Shown here: positions 50,474 to 59,916 of the stretch, piece by piece | Numbering within the stretch: position 1 is the stretch's first letter | Layout: each line of letters starts with the position of its first letter | Origin: Treponema rectale | GTDB lineage: Bacteria > Spirochaetota > Spirochaetia > Treponematales > Treponemataceae | DNA length: 64,000 nt | Assembly (NCBI RefSeq): GCF_014202035.1 | Contig: NZ_JACHFR010000002.1 | Coordinates: 949,816 to 1,013,815, forward strand | Reading direction: 5' to 3' | The notes under the pieces: model-generated | What the model was told of the DNA's origin: nothing | The model's database searches: none | Seen by the model: the letters and a program-made list of their open reading frames with translations, nothing else | Made by a program: the position numbers and the translations under genes

Positions 50474-52243
50474 ATGAAAAAATTGTCTTGGTTGGCAGCT
50501 GTAAGTGCATTGCTTATCGGCAGCTCAGTTTTCGTTTCCTGCGGTGGAAGCGACAGTGACGGCGGATCTGATCCGGTATTAGATAAGATAACAGTAGATG
50601 CTTCTGCTGCAAAAACTGTTTTTGCTGTAGGTGATTATTTTTCTGCTGACGGTCTTGATGTAAAGGCTGTAATGTCTGATAAAACAAAGAAACCTCTTTC
50701 TGTAGACGAATATACAGTTGCTCTTGCTGCAGCAAATCTTGGTGAAAATGGAAAAATCATCCGTGCAAAAGAAAGCGGACATTCAGAAGAAGCTGTAGTT
50801 ACTGTAACTTATGAAGAAAAAACAGCTACTTATAATGTAACTGTTTCTGATGTTGTAACAAAACTTGAACTTACTATCGGATCTGCTGCTAAAGCAGAGT
50901 ATGATGTTGGAGAAGAGTTTGATCCTACTGATATTACTGTAAAGGCATTCTATGGTGATGCTGACACAGTAGGTGAAGATGTTACTGAAAGCGCAACATT
51001 TACAGCAACTGTAAAAGATGATGAAGGTAATGATGTTGAATTTACAACAGAAGAACCTGGAACTTTTGCTGTAACTCTTACTGCTGAATATGCTGGTAAG
51101 ACAGCTTATAAAAAGGCAACAGTTACTGTAAAGGAACCTGCCGCACCAGCTGACTATGAAATTTCTTTCAGTAACACAAAGAATTCTTATGTATACAGCG
51201 GTGATGGTGTATATACACTTACTATTGTTGAGGCAAATGATTCAGAGTGGGGTAATCAGATTTTCATCAAGAATCCTAACAAACTTGCAGGAGTAGCAAA
51301 GGGAGACCTTGTACTTGCAACAATCACTGTAAAGTCTGACAAGGCAATCAATGAATTATTCTTCAAGAACCAGTATAATGGCGGAACATATTCTGGAGTA
51401 GATACAGCAAAGGCTCTTACAGCTGATACAGAAACTGTTTTCCAGGTTGTTGGAACTGCAGCAAATGATTACGATGATTCAAGCTCTTATGTTATTGCTC
51501 TTCGCGGAAACCTTGCAGACACAACACTTGTAATCAGCAACATTAAGTCAGAAGTTCTTACAGACTATGATGTAACAAGTGTAACCCTTGAAGCAACTCC
51601 TGATTCAATCAGTGCTGGTGAAACATCAACAATCACACTTAAAGATCAGTACGGAATTGCTATTGCTGATGCAGTTTATGAAATTACCTCTGCGGATCCT
51701 GTTGCAACCCTCGAAGGAAATGTTCTTACTGCAGGGGATACAGCAGAGACCGTAACTGTAAAGGCAACTTATGGTGACTTTGAAGCGACTGTTGATGTAG
51801 TGATTTCTGCTGAAAAGGATTATGCAAAGTACTGGGCTCCTTCAATTACGACAGAAGGTAATAATGCACCTGCTGATTATTTCAGTATTTGGGCTAACCT
51901 TGGTTGGGTAGATGGTGGTTATGTACATCTTTCTGATATGACAGCAAGTGCAACAGGTGTAGCTTTGACCCAGACAGTGGATAATTTCTGTTGGTTCGGT
52001 ACACAGATCTGGTACGGTGTAAGTGCTGCTAGTGACTTCTCATTCAAAGTAACTTCAACTGTTGCCGGTGGTATTACTATTAACGATGTGGTTTATGAAC
52101 TTGAAGCTGGTACAGCAAAAGAAATTACCCTTGAAGGTGTAACTGGAAAACTTGCAATTCAGCTTGGAACAAAGGAGCCTGCAACTCAGCTTGGTGACTG
52201 TACCTTTACAATCAGTGACTTCAGCGTAACAGCCGCAGAGTAA
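50474..52243 (+). CDS. Ig-like lipoprotein of the glucan locus
   Basis: ATG 50474 follows GGGGG (50464-50468). The 589-aa product has lipobox VFVSC and tandem Ig-like (Big) domains at about 35-120, 125-215 and 360-450, with a jelly-roll-like module at about 220-360 and another at the end (470-589). The first Big domain (DYFSADGLDVKAVMSDKTKK) is like one in the lipoprotein at 59917. No catalytic residues are visible. A surface glycan-binding role is inferred from location. Confidence 0.8.
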   Translation: MKKLSWLAAVSALLIGSSVFVSCGGSDSDGGSDPVLDKITVDASAAKTVFAVGDYFSADGLDVKAVMSDKTKKPLSVDEYTVALAAANLGENGKIIRAKESGHSEEAVVTVTYEEKTATYNVTVSDVVTKLELTIGSAAKAEYDVGEEFDPTDITVKAFYGDADTVGEDVTESATFTATVKDDEGNDVEFTTEEPGTFAVTLTAEYAGKTAYKKATVTVKEPAAPADYEISFSNTKNSYVYSGDGVYTLTIVEANDSEWGNQIFIKNPNKLAGVAKGDLVLATITVKSDKAINELFFKNQYNGGTYSGVDTAKALTADTETVFQVVGTAANDYDDSSSYVIALRGNLADTTLVISNIKSEVLTDYDVTSVTLEATPDSISAGETSTITLKDQYGIAIADAVYEITSADPVATLEGNVLTAGDTAETVTVKATYGDFEATVDVVISAEKDYAKYWAPSITTEGNNAPADYFSIWANLGWVDGGYVHLSDMTASATGVALTQTVDNFCWFGTQIWYGVSAASDFSFKVTSTVAGGITINDVVYELEAGTAKEITLEGVTGKLAIQLGTKEPATQLGDCTFTISDFSVTAAE

Positions 52244-52301
52244 TCCCCCAAAAAATTACAGTTCATCCTGTAATTCAAAGGATAGATCTTACTTAAACTT
52301 T

Positions 52302-52338
52302 AACGGCACTTCCGTAACAGGAGGTGCCGTTTTTTTTG
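52302..52338 (+). terminator. Intrinsic terminator after the Ig-like lipoprotein
   Basis: AACGGCACTTCC pairs with GGAGGTGCCGTT (12 bp, one GU) around GTAACA, followed by eight T. A weaker hairpin AATTACAG/CTGTAATT precedes it at 52254-52276. Confidence 0.92.
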
Positions 52339-52416
52339 TTCTTTTGTGGTGATTTTGAAACTTCAGTGAAAATATATATATGCAAACCAAATTAAAAAAA
52401 AGGAGCTGTAAAAATC

Positions 52417-53244
52417 ATGAACGGACAATTCACCAGACCCTGGAAGGACCTGACCTTTAAGGACAACTTTATCTTCTGCAAGGTTATGAAAAACGAAGAA
52501 ATCTGCAGAAAGATGCTTGAGATTCTTCTTAAAATTAAGGTTGAAAAAATTGAATACATTGAATCAGAAAAGACCATCGAAAACTATTACGAATCCAGGG
52601 GAATCAGGCTGGATGTCTACGTTAAGGATTCAGACAGAATCTTTGACATAGAAATCCAGACCGGCAACTATGATGACCTGCTGCTGAGGGCCCGCTACTA
52701 TCAGGGAGCCTGTGACGTAGCAACCGTAAGGCGCCGCACTAAATTCAGGAACCTTAAGGAAACCTACATCGTCTTCATCTGTGAAGAGGATCCTTTCGGA
52801 ATGGGACTGCCCGTGTACACAAAGAAGAACCGTTTTACAGAAACAGACGCACTGATTTATGATGACAAAACCCATGCCGTATTTTATAATTCAAGTGCAT
52901 GGAGCAAAGTTCAGGACGAAGAACTAAGGGACGTACTGCGTTTTATTTATGAATCCAAAGCCACTTCTTCTTTCTCAAAACTTCTTGAGGAAAACACCCT
53001 CCGTGCAAAATCCAGACCCGAAATGGAGGATGAATACATGTATTTTATGGACATAGTTGAAGAAGAAAAGGAATATGCTCGTGAAGCCGGCCTTGCAGAA
53101 GGAAGGGAAACTGGCAGAGCTGAAGGGGTGAAAGATACTAGAATTGAGACAGCAAAAAATCTTATTAAAATGAGCGTACTTACTTTGTCTCAGATAGCTC
53201 AGGCGACCGGGCTGCCGGAGCAAGAGATCGAGAAGTTAAAATAA
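52417..53244 (+). CDS. Rpn-family PD-(D/E)XK nuclease / putative transposase
   Basis: The 275-aa product has the Rpn/PD-(D/E)XK pattern: LTFKDNFIFCKVM, RGIRLDVYVKDSDRIFDIEIQ with the D and E-x-Q of the active site, then RARYYQGACD, and a repeated Gly/Glu/Ala tail (LAEGRETGRAEGVKD) that varies among relatives. Rpn proteins are DNA nucleases that promote recombination, spread in many copies in spirochaetes, and have been linked to phage defence. AAGGAG at 52400-52405 serves the start. Base use is more GC-rich than its neighbours. A copy of the upstream terminator sequence flanks it downstream. Confidence 0.9.
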   Translation: MNGQFTRPWKDLTFKDNFIFCKVMKNEEICRKMLEILLKIKVEKIEYIESEKTIENYYESRGIRLDVYVKDSDRIFDIEIQTGNYDDLLLRARYYQGACDVATVRRRTKFRNLKETYIVFICEEDPFGMGLPVYTKKNRFTETDALIYDDKTHAVFYNSSAWSKVQDEELRDVLRFIYESKATSSFSKLLEENTLRAKSRPEMEDEYMYFMDIVEEEKEYAREAGLAEGRETGRAEGVKDTRIETAKNLIKMSVLTLSQIAQATGLPEQEIEKLK

Positions 53245-53253
53245 AACTTGTAT

Positions 53254-53286
53254 TGAATCACTTCCGTAACAGCCGGTGCTGCTTTT
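53254..53286 (+). repeat. Second copy of the terminator-like sequence, after the Rpn gene
   Basis: ACTTCCGTAACAG (53260-53272) repeats 52308-52320 exactly and the similarity goes on through GGTGC and a T-run, but stem pairing is now poor. The two copies flank the Rpn gene as direct repeats about 950 bp apart. Confidence 0.7.
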
Positions 53287-53419
53287 TTGAATGAATTTAA
53301 TCTAAAAAAAATCTCCCAAAACTGAAAATTAGAGAGTTTTAATTCCTGAAAAGCTAACCATAATATCTAGAAGGGCTTTTTTTTATAAAAGCAGGTCAAT
53401 ATTTTATGGGGGAACAATT

Positions 53420-56400
53420 ATGGTTTTATTCTCTTCACAAAAAGTAAAAAAGTCTGCCTTGGTTACAATGATTCTTTTTTTAATGGCAGTGCTGGCAGGT
53501 TTTTCTTCCTGTTCAGCATCTTCAAATGATGACTCAGAACCAGAAGTCAGTGAGATTACGTTAAAGGTTCAAGATGATGCTACATCACTTGTTGTCGGTG
53601 ATACTTTAAAGATAACTGCTACTGTATTACCAAGAACAATAAAGAATCCTCAGATTACATGGAAGTCAAATCCTTCATCTGTAGCAACTGTAAGCAATGG
53701 TGTAGTTACAGGTGTTTCTGTCGGTAATGTTACTGTTACTGCAAAATGCGGTAAGAAAAGTGCTCAGGTTACTCTTACTGTAAAACGTGCAGAAAACGGA
53801 GAGACCGATGATTCTGTTGTAACAGGTGCAACTAAAGGAACCAGTGTCGGAACTTCGGGAACATCTTTTGAGGCAAAATCAAATAATGTTAACGATTATA
53901 CTGTTCTTGTATGGTCAGATGAATTTGAAGGTACGAGCTTAAAAAATGAAAACTGGGCTTACGAGACCGGAAGAACAGGATGGGGTAATAATGAGTCTCA
54001 GAATTATACTACATCAAGCGACAATTCAGAAGTTAAAGGAGAAGTTCTCCGCATTACTGTAAAAGGTGACGGAACGACAGATCCTACGTCTGCACGTATA
54101 AAAAGTCAGGATTTAAAGTACTTTAAATACGGAAAACTTGAGGCCCGCATTAAATTTGATGAAGGTAATCTTTCATGGCCGGCATTCTGGATGCTTGGTC
54201 AGAATATGAGTGACGGTGTTACATGGCCGTATTGTGGTGAAATTGATATCATGGAGCATATCAATGAGGACCGCACCGTAATGGAAACCGTTCACTGGAA
54301 TACTACAGGAAGTAATCCCGCAACAGATACATATTCTCATGGCGGCTGGGGAACTCATTCACCTGATTACAGCGGAACAAAACCTCCGATTTCAAAAGAT
54401 GACTGGCACATATATGGCCTTAAGTGGACGGAAAATAAAATAACCATGTATGTGGATGACATTGATTATTTCAGCGTTGGTCTTGACGGAACAGGTTTTG
54501 ACTGTTTTAAAAATCCTTTCTTCTTTATCTTGAATTACGCAGCAGGCGGTCAGCTTGTTGGTTATGACTGGGCTCCGGCTTCTGCATTTGCAGGTGTAAA
54601 CTGGAACATGTATATCGACTACATCCGTGTATATCAGGATGAAAATCATGTTGTAGACGGTGTTGCAGCAGTTCCTGTTGAATCTGTTTCTGTTACTGGA
54701 ACTGCATCTGTAAAAGTTGGTTCGACAACTACTCTTACTGCAACTGTAACTCCTTCGAATGCAACAGATAAAACAGTAACCTGGTCTTCTGACGATGCAA
54801 ATGTTGCGACAGTTTCTTCAGACGGTGTAGTAACCGGTGTGTCAGAGGGAAGTGCAGTTATTACTGCAACTGCAGGCGGTAAGTCATACAGCGTAACAGT
54901 CAGTGTAGAAGAAGCAGAAGTTGCCGTAACCTCTGTTACTGTAAGCGGAACAGGTTCTATAAAAGTAGGTGCAACTACAACCTTTACTGCAACTGTAACT
55001 CCTTCAAATGCAACGGATAAAACAGTGACCTGGTCTTCAGGAGATACAAGTGTTGCAACCGTTTCTTCAAGCGGGGTAGTAACCGGCGTAAAAGCAGGAA
55101 GTGCCGTTATTACTGCAACTGCAGGAGGAAAGTCCGGAACAAAAACTGTAACTGTTACTGCAGAATCATCTTCGGGAATTACTTCTCCTTTAAGCGGCTA
55201 TTCCCTTATCTGGAATGATGAATTTGATGAAGCTGATTCTGATGGAACACCATTAAGTACAAAATGGGGTTATGACATTGGTATAGGTTATTCTGCCTGT
55301 ACAGATGGAAAGAACCCGAATAATGGAAACTGGGGTAACGGAGAACTTCAGTGGTATTCAGACAATGATGCCGACAACACATATGTAAGTGACGGAACTC
55401 TTAAAATTGTTGCAAAGAAAGAATCTTCCAACGGAATGAATTATACATCCGGACGTATTGTTACCCGCAGTATTACAGGTGGACAGTGGAAATACGGATA
55501 TATAGAAATGTCTGCAAAGATTCCAAATGATGCCGGTGTATGGCCTGCATTCTGGATGCTTGACCAGGATATATATGATGGAGAAAACTGGCCTGGAAGC
55601 GGAGAGATTGACATCATGGAATCCAGTGTAAATCTCTGGGGAAGCGACAATGTTTACGGAACCCTTCACTGTACTGCAGGAAGCGGAGGAAGTCCTGTAT
55701 TTACAAAGAATTCTACAGTTTCTTTCAGTGACGGAAAATTCCATAAATATGCCGTGGACTGGGATGATGATCACATTGACTGGTATTATGACGACGTAAA
55801 AGTATTTACATATAATCCGGCAAGCTATGATGACGGGCCGTGGCCATTTAAAGAAGAATTTTACATCATTATAAACCTTGCCGTGGGCGGAAACCTTGGT
55901 GGTGAAGTTCCTTCTGACTTTACCTCAAGTACTATGGAAGTTGACTACGTGCGCGTATGGCAGAAAGATGCCGGATATACAGACAGAAGCGGAGCTGTGG
56001 AAGTCACTGGAGCACCTTCTTCAACTGTAACAAAAAACATTCCGGATGGAGCAAAGGTTGTGTATGATTCCACTGCAGCTGCAACAAATGGAATTACCGG
56101 AGGCGGTTCATGGAACGGCGGCTGGGCATGGAGTGACTATACAGCAGGTGATAAGACTTTAAAGCAGGTTACATTCAGTTCCATTAATGGAGATAATGCC
56201 TGCGGCGGATGGAATATCAGCAGTTATGATTATGGAGCAAATGCAAAACTTCATTTAAGTGTTTATGCAAGTCACGATTTCCAGATTAAGCCTGTAAAGC
56301 CCGATACAGCTTATTCTCAGACAGTTTCTTCTGACGGTACTTATGAATGGGTTGATGTAGAAATTGATCTTGGTTCTGCAAATACTCTCTCTCAAATCGG

Positions 56401-56851
56401 ATTTATTTCCTCTGTCGTACAGACCATCTGGGTAGACCATGTTTATATTACTGAATCTGACAGCGGTTCAAGCGGATCCGGAGGAAGCGGTTCAGGTTCC
56501 GGCGGAAGTGGAGATACTGGTTCCGGAATTGACTGGAGCAGTATTAACTTCGCCGGAGACGGAGCGGGAGGTGGAGCTTATAGCAATAAATATAAGTTCT
56601 ATTCAGAAAACAATGTAGGTTCCCTTGTGAACATACAGAGTTCATTCGGAAAAGAAGCTGGTTTGTATGTGGCATTTAATGATGTCGGAGCACCTTCGGC
56701 CTGTTCTTTATCAAAAGAAAACTATGCTCAGCAGGGGGCAGGTATGTTGTTCTATATCAGTAAATTTACTGCAAAGGAAACTTCTTTCACAATAACTGCT
56801 GGTGGTAAAACCTACACTTGTGCAGTTTACTATGCCGATGGAGCAGAGTAA
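53420..56851 (+). CDS. Lipoprotein with two GH16 domains and Ig-like linkers
   Basis: The 1143-aa product starts with a lipobox (FSSC), a Big_2 domain (about 40-120), GH16 domain 1 (about 160-410; GEIDIMEH with Glu274, Asp276, Glu279), two nearly identical Big_2 domains (420-495 and 500-582), GH16 domain 2 (594-850; GEIDIMESS with Glu729, Asp731, Glu734), a beta-sandwich (860-1014) also found in the protein at 56992, a Gly/Ser linker and a last module. Both GH16 sites are complete and of the laminarinase type. It should be a surface endo-beta-1,3-glucanase, maybe with two specificities. Confidence 0.93.
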   Translation: MVLFSSQKVKKSALVTMILFLMAVLAGFSSCSASSNDDSEPEVSEITLKVQDDATSLVVGDTLKITATVLPRTIKNPQITWKSNPSSVATVSNGVVTGVSVGNVTVTAKCGKKSAQVTLTVKRAENGETDDSVVTGATKGTSVGTSGTSFEAKSNNVNDYTVLVWSDEFEGTSLKNENWAYETGRTGWGNNESQNYTTSSDNSEVKGEVLRITVKGDGTTDPTSARIKSQDLKYFKYGKLEARIKFDEGNLSWPAFWMLGQNMSDGVTWPYCGEIDIMEHINEDRTVMETVHWNTTGSNPATDTYSHGGWGTHSPDYSGTKPPISKDDWHIYGLKWTENKITMYVDDIDYFSVGLDGTGFDCFKNPFFFILNYAAGGQLVGYDWAPASAFAGVNWNMYIDYIRVYQDENHVVDGVAAVPVESVSVTGTASVKVGSTTTLTATVTPSNATDKTVTWSSDDANVATVSSDGVVTGVSEGSAVITATAGGKSYSVTVSVEEAEVAVTSVTVSGTGSIKVGATTTFTATVTPSNATDKTVTWSSGDTSVATVSSSGVVTGVKAGSAVITATAGGKSGTKTVTVTAESSSGITSPLSGYSLIWNDEFDEADSDGTPLSTKWGYDIGIGYSACTDGKNPNNGNWGNGELQWYSDNDADNTYVSDGTLKIVAKKESSNGMNYTSGRIVTRSITGGQWKYGYIEMSAKIPNDAGVWPAFWMLDQDIYDGENWPGSGEIDIMESSVNLWGSDNVYGTLHCTAGSGGSPVFTKNSTVSFSDGKFHKYAVDWDDDHIDWYYDDVKVFTYNPASYDDGPWPFKEEFYIIINLAVGGNLGGEVPSDFTSSTMEVDYVRVWQKDAGYTDRSGAVEVTGAPSSTVTKNIPDGAKVVYDSTAAATNGITGGGSWNGGWAWSDYTAGDKTLKQVTFSSINGDNACGGWNISSYDYGANAKLHLSVYASHDFQIKPVKPDTAYSQTVSSDGTYEWVDVEIDLGSANTLSQIGFISSVVQTIWVDHVYITESDSGSSGSGGSGSGSGGSGDTGSGIDWSSINFAGDGAGGGAYSNKYKFYSENNVGSLVNIQSSFGKEAGLYVAFNDVGAPSACSLSKENYAQQGAGMLFYISKFTAKETSFTITAGGKTYTCAVYYADGAE

Positions 56852-56869
56852 GATTTAATTAAATTGCAG

Positions 56870-56906
56870 TGCAGGCCTTTCTTTCTGACGGGCCTGCATT
56901 TTTTTT
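56870..56906 (+). terminator. Intrinsic terminator after the double GH16 gene
   Basis: TGCAGGCC (56870-56877) pairs with GGCCTGCA (56891-56898), followed by a T-run. Confidence 0.93.
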
Positions 56907-56991
56907 CATTTCAAAACATCCTAAAACCGAAATATAAAGACTACAGAAATAAAAAAAAGTGTAATACCTTTGTATTTGCAGGAGGAATTCC

Positions 56992-59793
56992 ATGAATAAA
57001 ATCAGAAACTTTTTTCAGTTAAAATCATGTGTGTTTTTATTTTTTATCGCAGGTGTTTTTTCAGTAATTTCCTGTGAAGTGAATTCAGATTCTGAACCGG
57101 CACCTGTAAAAGTAGAAAGCGTTACTCTTTCTGGAACAGATTCCCTGAAAGAAGGTGAATCAAAAACATTTACGGTTACGGTATTGCCAGAAAATGCTGC
57201 AGATAAAACTGTTACCTGGACTTCTTCTGATTCAGAAATTTTAAAAGTTGATGCCGGCGGACTTGTTACTGCTATAAAAGAGGGAAAGGCTGTCATTACA
57301 GTAACTTCATCTGACGGTAATAAAAAAGACAGTATTGAAGTAACTGTTGTAAAAAAACAGACTTCTGAAGATAACGGCGGAGATGACAACGGGGGAGGGA
57401 ATAACGGAGGACAGGAAGGAGGGGAAACAGAAAATCCTGAACAGCCTCAGTCTGCTCCATCAGTGGAAATTCCTTCCGGAGTTTATGTAATTCAGAATTC
57501 ATCAAAAAGCATTTCCACATTCGGCGGTGCTTTAGGCTGGAATGCAGGTTCCGTTGAACTTTCAGATTACACTTATCCGTCAGATTCAAAAAAAGCAAAG
57601 AAAGTAGTATTTACCCGTAACGGTGCTTATGATGCTTTTTATGTCAATACAACCATGCTTGATGTGACGGCTTCTCCAAAACTTTATATGAGCGTGTATG
57701 CTTCTCATGATTTTGCAATCAAAGCCATGACCACAAACAGAGAAGATTCATTCACTGTAGAAAATGACGGTGAATGGGGCTGGCATAGTGTTGAGTATGA
57801 CATGGGAGCTGCTTCTGAAATTACAATGATATGTTTTGTATCAAGTATTCCCCAGACAATATATGTTGATAAGGTTTATGTAACCGGCGCAAAAGTTTCT
57901 TCCGGTTCAGAAGGAAGCGGCGGCAGTGGATCCGGCGGAACTCAGCCTGATGAAAACCTTACGGGAATAAGCATAAGCGGACCTTCTTCAGTAAAGGTAA
58001 CTTCCCAGATAAATCTTACTGTAACGGCAACTCCATCTGATGCTTCTACAGGAACTGTAACCTGGTCAAGTTCAAATGAAGATATTGCCCTTGTTTCAAA
58101 TAAGGGAACGGTTACAGGCCTTTCTGTTGGAACTGTCGTTATTACTGCAGAGGCCGGAAGTTTTTCTGCAGAAAAAACAATTAAAGTTATAGAAGATGTA
58201 GATCCTGAAAGTGCAGTTCAAAAACCTTCTGACATTTCACCTGAATCAAAATACACTGTTCCTTTCGGTGTTGTAACAAACGGCGGAATCGGTAACGGTC
58301 AGTTCAGTATCTGTTTCGGAGCTCCTTCTCCTATGGCAGACTACTGGGATTTATTTATTACAGGCGGTGATTACAGCGAACAGAAAGTAAAGCTTGGTAC
58401 TTGCGGCGTGACAAATATAAAAACAGGCAAAGCCGGTACATACAGTCTTTCGCTTTATGCAGTATATGTTGTTGATGATGTTCCTCATTATTCAAATCCC
58501 TGGACGGGCAGTGTAAACGTAACTACAGATTCTGTTGCACAGACTTTACCTTCTGATGCTGAAGCGCGCCTTGCTAACAGAACTCTCGTAAAAAAGAAGG
58601 ACACAACGACCCTTACCCTTCAGTTTGAAAACAATACCGGTTACTGGCGTGATGATCAGATCTGGGTAACGGGTTATGGTCGCAATGCAATAGGTGAGTG
58701 GTGCTATCTTAATAAAGACGGAACTGCAATTCCAATTCAGGCAGGTACGACAAGTGAGGACTGGTCTTTCCGTTTCAGTGATGTGGATCCTGAATGGGGA
58801 CTTCAGTGTAAGGACTTCAGTTCCAGCCGCATTTATTTTACCTGTGGTGATGAACCTGTAACCATGAATGCCGTTATTGACGGAAACGGAAATGTTGGTG
58901 TTGCTCAGCCTAATATGGCAATAGAAAATGATTCTAACTCTACAAAATATTTTGACTGGATTGAATTTACTTCCGGCGGAGTTCTTTATGTAAATACGAC
59001 TCAGGTAGATGCCTTTACATTCCCTATCGTAGTTGCAGATTATGCAGATGACGGAATGGGCGGTTATGAATGGAAAAAATCTGTAGGTGTTACAAAGAGC
59101 CGCAGTGAAGTTTTTGCAGCCTGGGATTCATGGACAGATAAATACACGCATTATAAAAACCTTGTACGCTGCAATGGAACAAGAATTCTGGCGCCATGCA
59201 AAGTTCCGAAAACAGATTTTGATATGACTTATATGGATTCTTACATTGCTGATGTATGGAACTATTATAAGACTCATGACCTTTATTATTCAGAAAATGA
59301 ACACGGTACATACACTGGACGAGTTCATGAGATTGCGGATAAAAACGGAGTTACAAGAAATGTGCTCATAATGACCCGTGCCGGGGATGGAGCAAAGTTT
59401 TATGTTTATGACACTCCTAACATGGAAGAAGCTTTTGAAGGAAGCGGAAAACTTGCAATGGACTGTTCACCGGGGCAGAGCATGGAATGGTTTGGTACTT
59501 CAGAATACGGAAATGCAGAAACTTCTAAAAATGTTCAGAACCGTATCTGTTCTGCATTTACCCGTCATGCCTTTATTAAGCAGGGAAACGACTACATAAA
59601 TGTCATGGATGATCCGAGCCGTTATTATTCGGAAGAGCCGGCAAACATGTATTCTGCATTTTTCCATAAAGAAGCCGGAAACCTTGACGGATATGCCTAC
59701 GGTTTTGCCTACGATGACAATCATGATCAGTCTACGACTACTGTTGACGGTAACTGCCGCGGAGTTGTTGTAGGAATCGGAGCCTGGGAATAA
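56992..59793 (+). CDS. GH64 beta-1,3-glucanase lipoprotein
   Basis: AGGAGG (56979-56984) precedes the ATG. The 933-aa product has lipobox VISC, a Big_2 domain (40-118), a Gly/Asn-rich linker, a beta-sandwich (about 158-300) matching the one in the GH16 protein (LYMSVYASHDF against LHLSVYASHDF), a second Big_2 (325-400), an Fn3-like part (415-520) and a GH64 domain (about 525-930: WRDDQIWVTGYGRN, RIYFTCGDEP, FDWIEFTSGG with Glu658, TQVDAF with Asp673, likely catalytic pair). GH64 enzymes release laminaripentaose from beta-1,3-glucan. Confidence 0.88.
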   Translation: MNKIRNFFQLKSCVFLFFIAGVFSVISCEVNSDSEPAPVKVESVTLSGTDSLKEGESKTFTVTVLPENAADKTVTWTSSDSEILKVDAGGLVTAIKEGKAVITVTSSDGNKKDSIEVTVVKKQTSEDNGGDDNGGGNNGGQEGGETENPEQPQSAPSVEIPSGVYVIQNSSKSISTFGGALGWNAGSVELSDYTYPSDSKKAKKVVFTRNGAYDAFYVNTTMLDVTASPKLYMSVYASHDFAIKAMTTNREDSFTVENDGEWGWHSVEYDMGAASEITMICFVSSIPQTIYVDKVYVTGAKVSSGSEGSGGSGSGGTQPDENLTGISISGPSSVKVTSQINLTVTATPSDASTGTVTWSSSNEDIALVSNKGTVTGLSVGTVVITAEAGSFSAEKTIKVIEDVDPESAVQKPSDISPESKYTVPFGVVTNGGIGNGQFSICFGAPSPMADYWDLFITGGDYSEQKVKLGTCGVTNIKTGKAGTYSLSLYAVYVVDDVPHYSNPWTGSVNVTTDSVAQTLPSDAEARLANRTLVKKKDTTTLTLQFENNTGYWRDDQIWVTGYGRNAIGEWCYLNKDGTAIPIQAGTTSEDWSFRFSDVDPEWGLQCKDFSSSRIYFTCGDEPVTMNAVIDGNGNVGVAQPNMAIENDSNSTKYFDWIEFTSGGVLYVNTTQVDAFTFPIVVADYADDGMGGYEWKKSVGVTKSRSEVFAAWDSWTDKYTHYKNLVRCNGTRILAPCKVPKTDFDMTYMDSYIADVWNYYKTHDLYYSENEHGTYTGRVHEIADKNGVTRNVLIMTRAGDGAKFYVYDTPNMEEAFEGSGKLAMDCSPGQSMEWFGTSEYGNAETSKNVQNRICSAFTRHAFIKQGNDYINVMDDPSRYYSEEPANMYSAFFHKEAGNLDGYAYGFAYDDNHDQSTTTVDGNCRGVVVGIGAWE

Positions 59794-59916
59794 CATGCAT
59801 TTCGGTTTTAATCATAAAATAACCGAAAAAAACACTCTATAAGTAAAAAGCACTCCCTACCTTCTGTAAATATTACCCCTTAGAATAGGGTAAGTAGAAA
59901 AAAAAGGGGGTGTATT

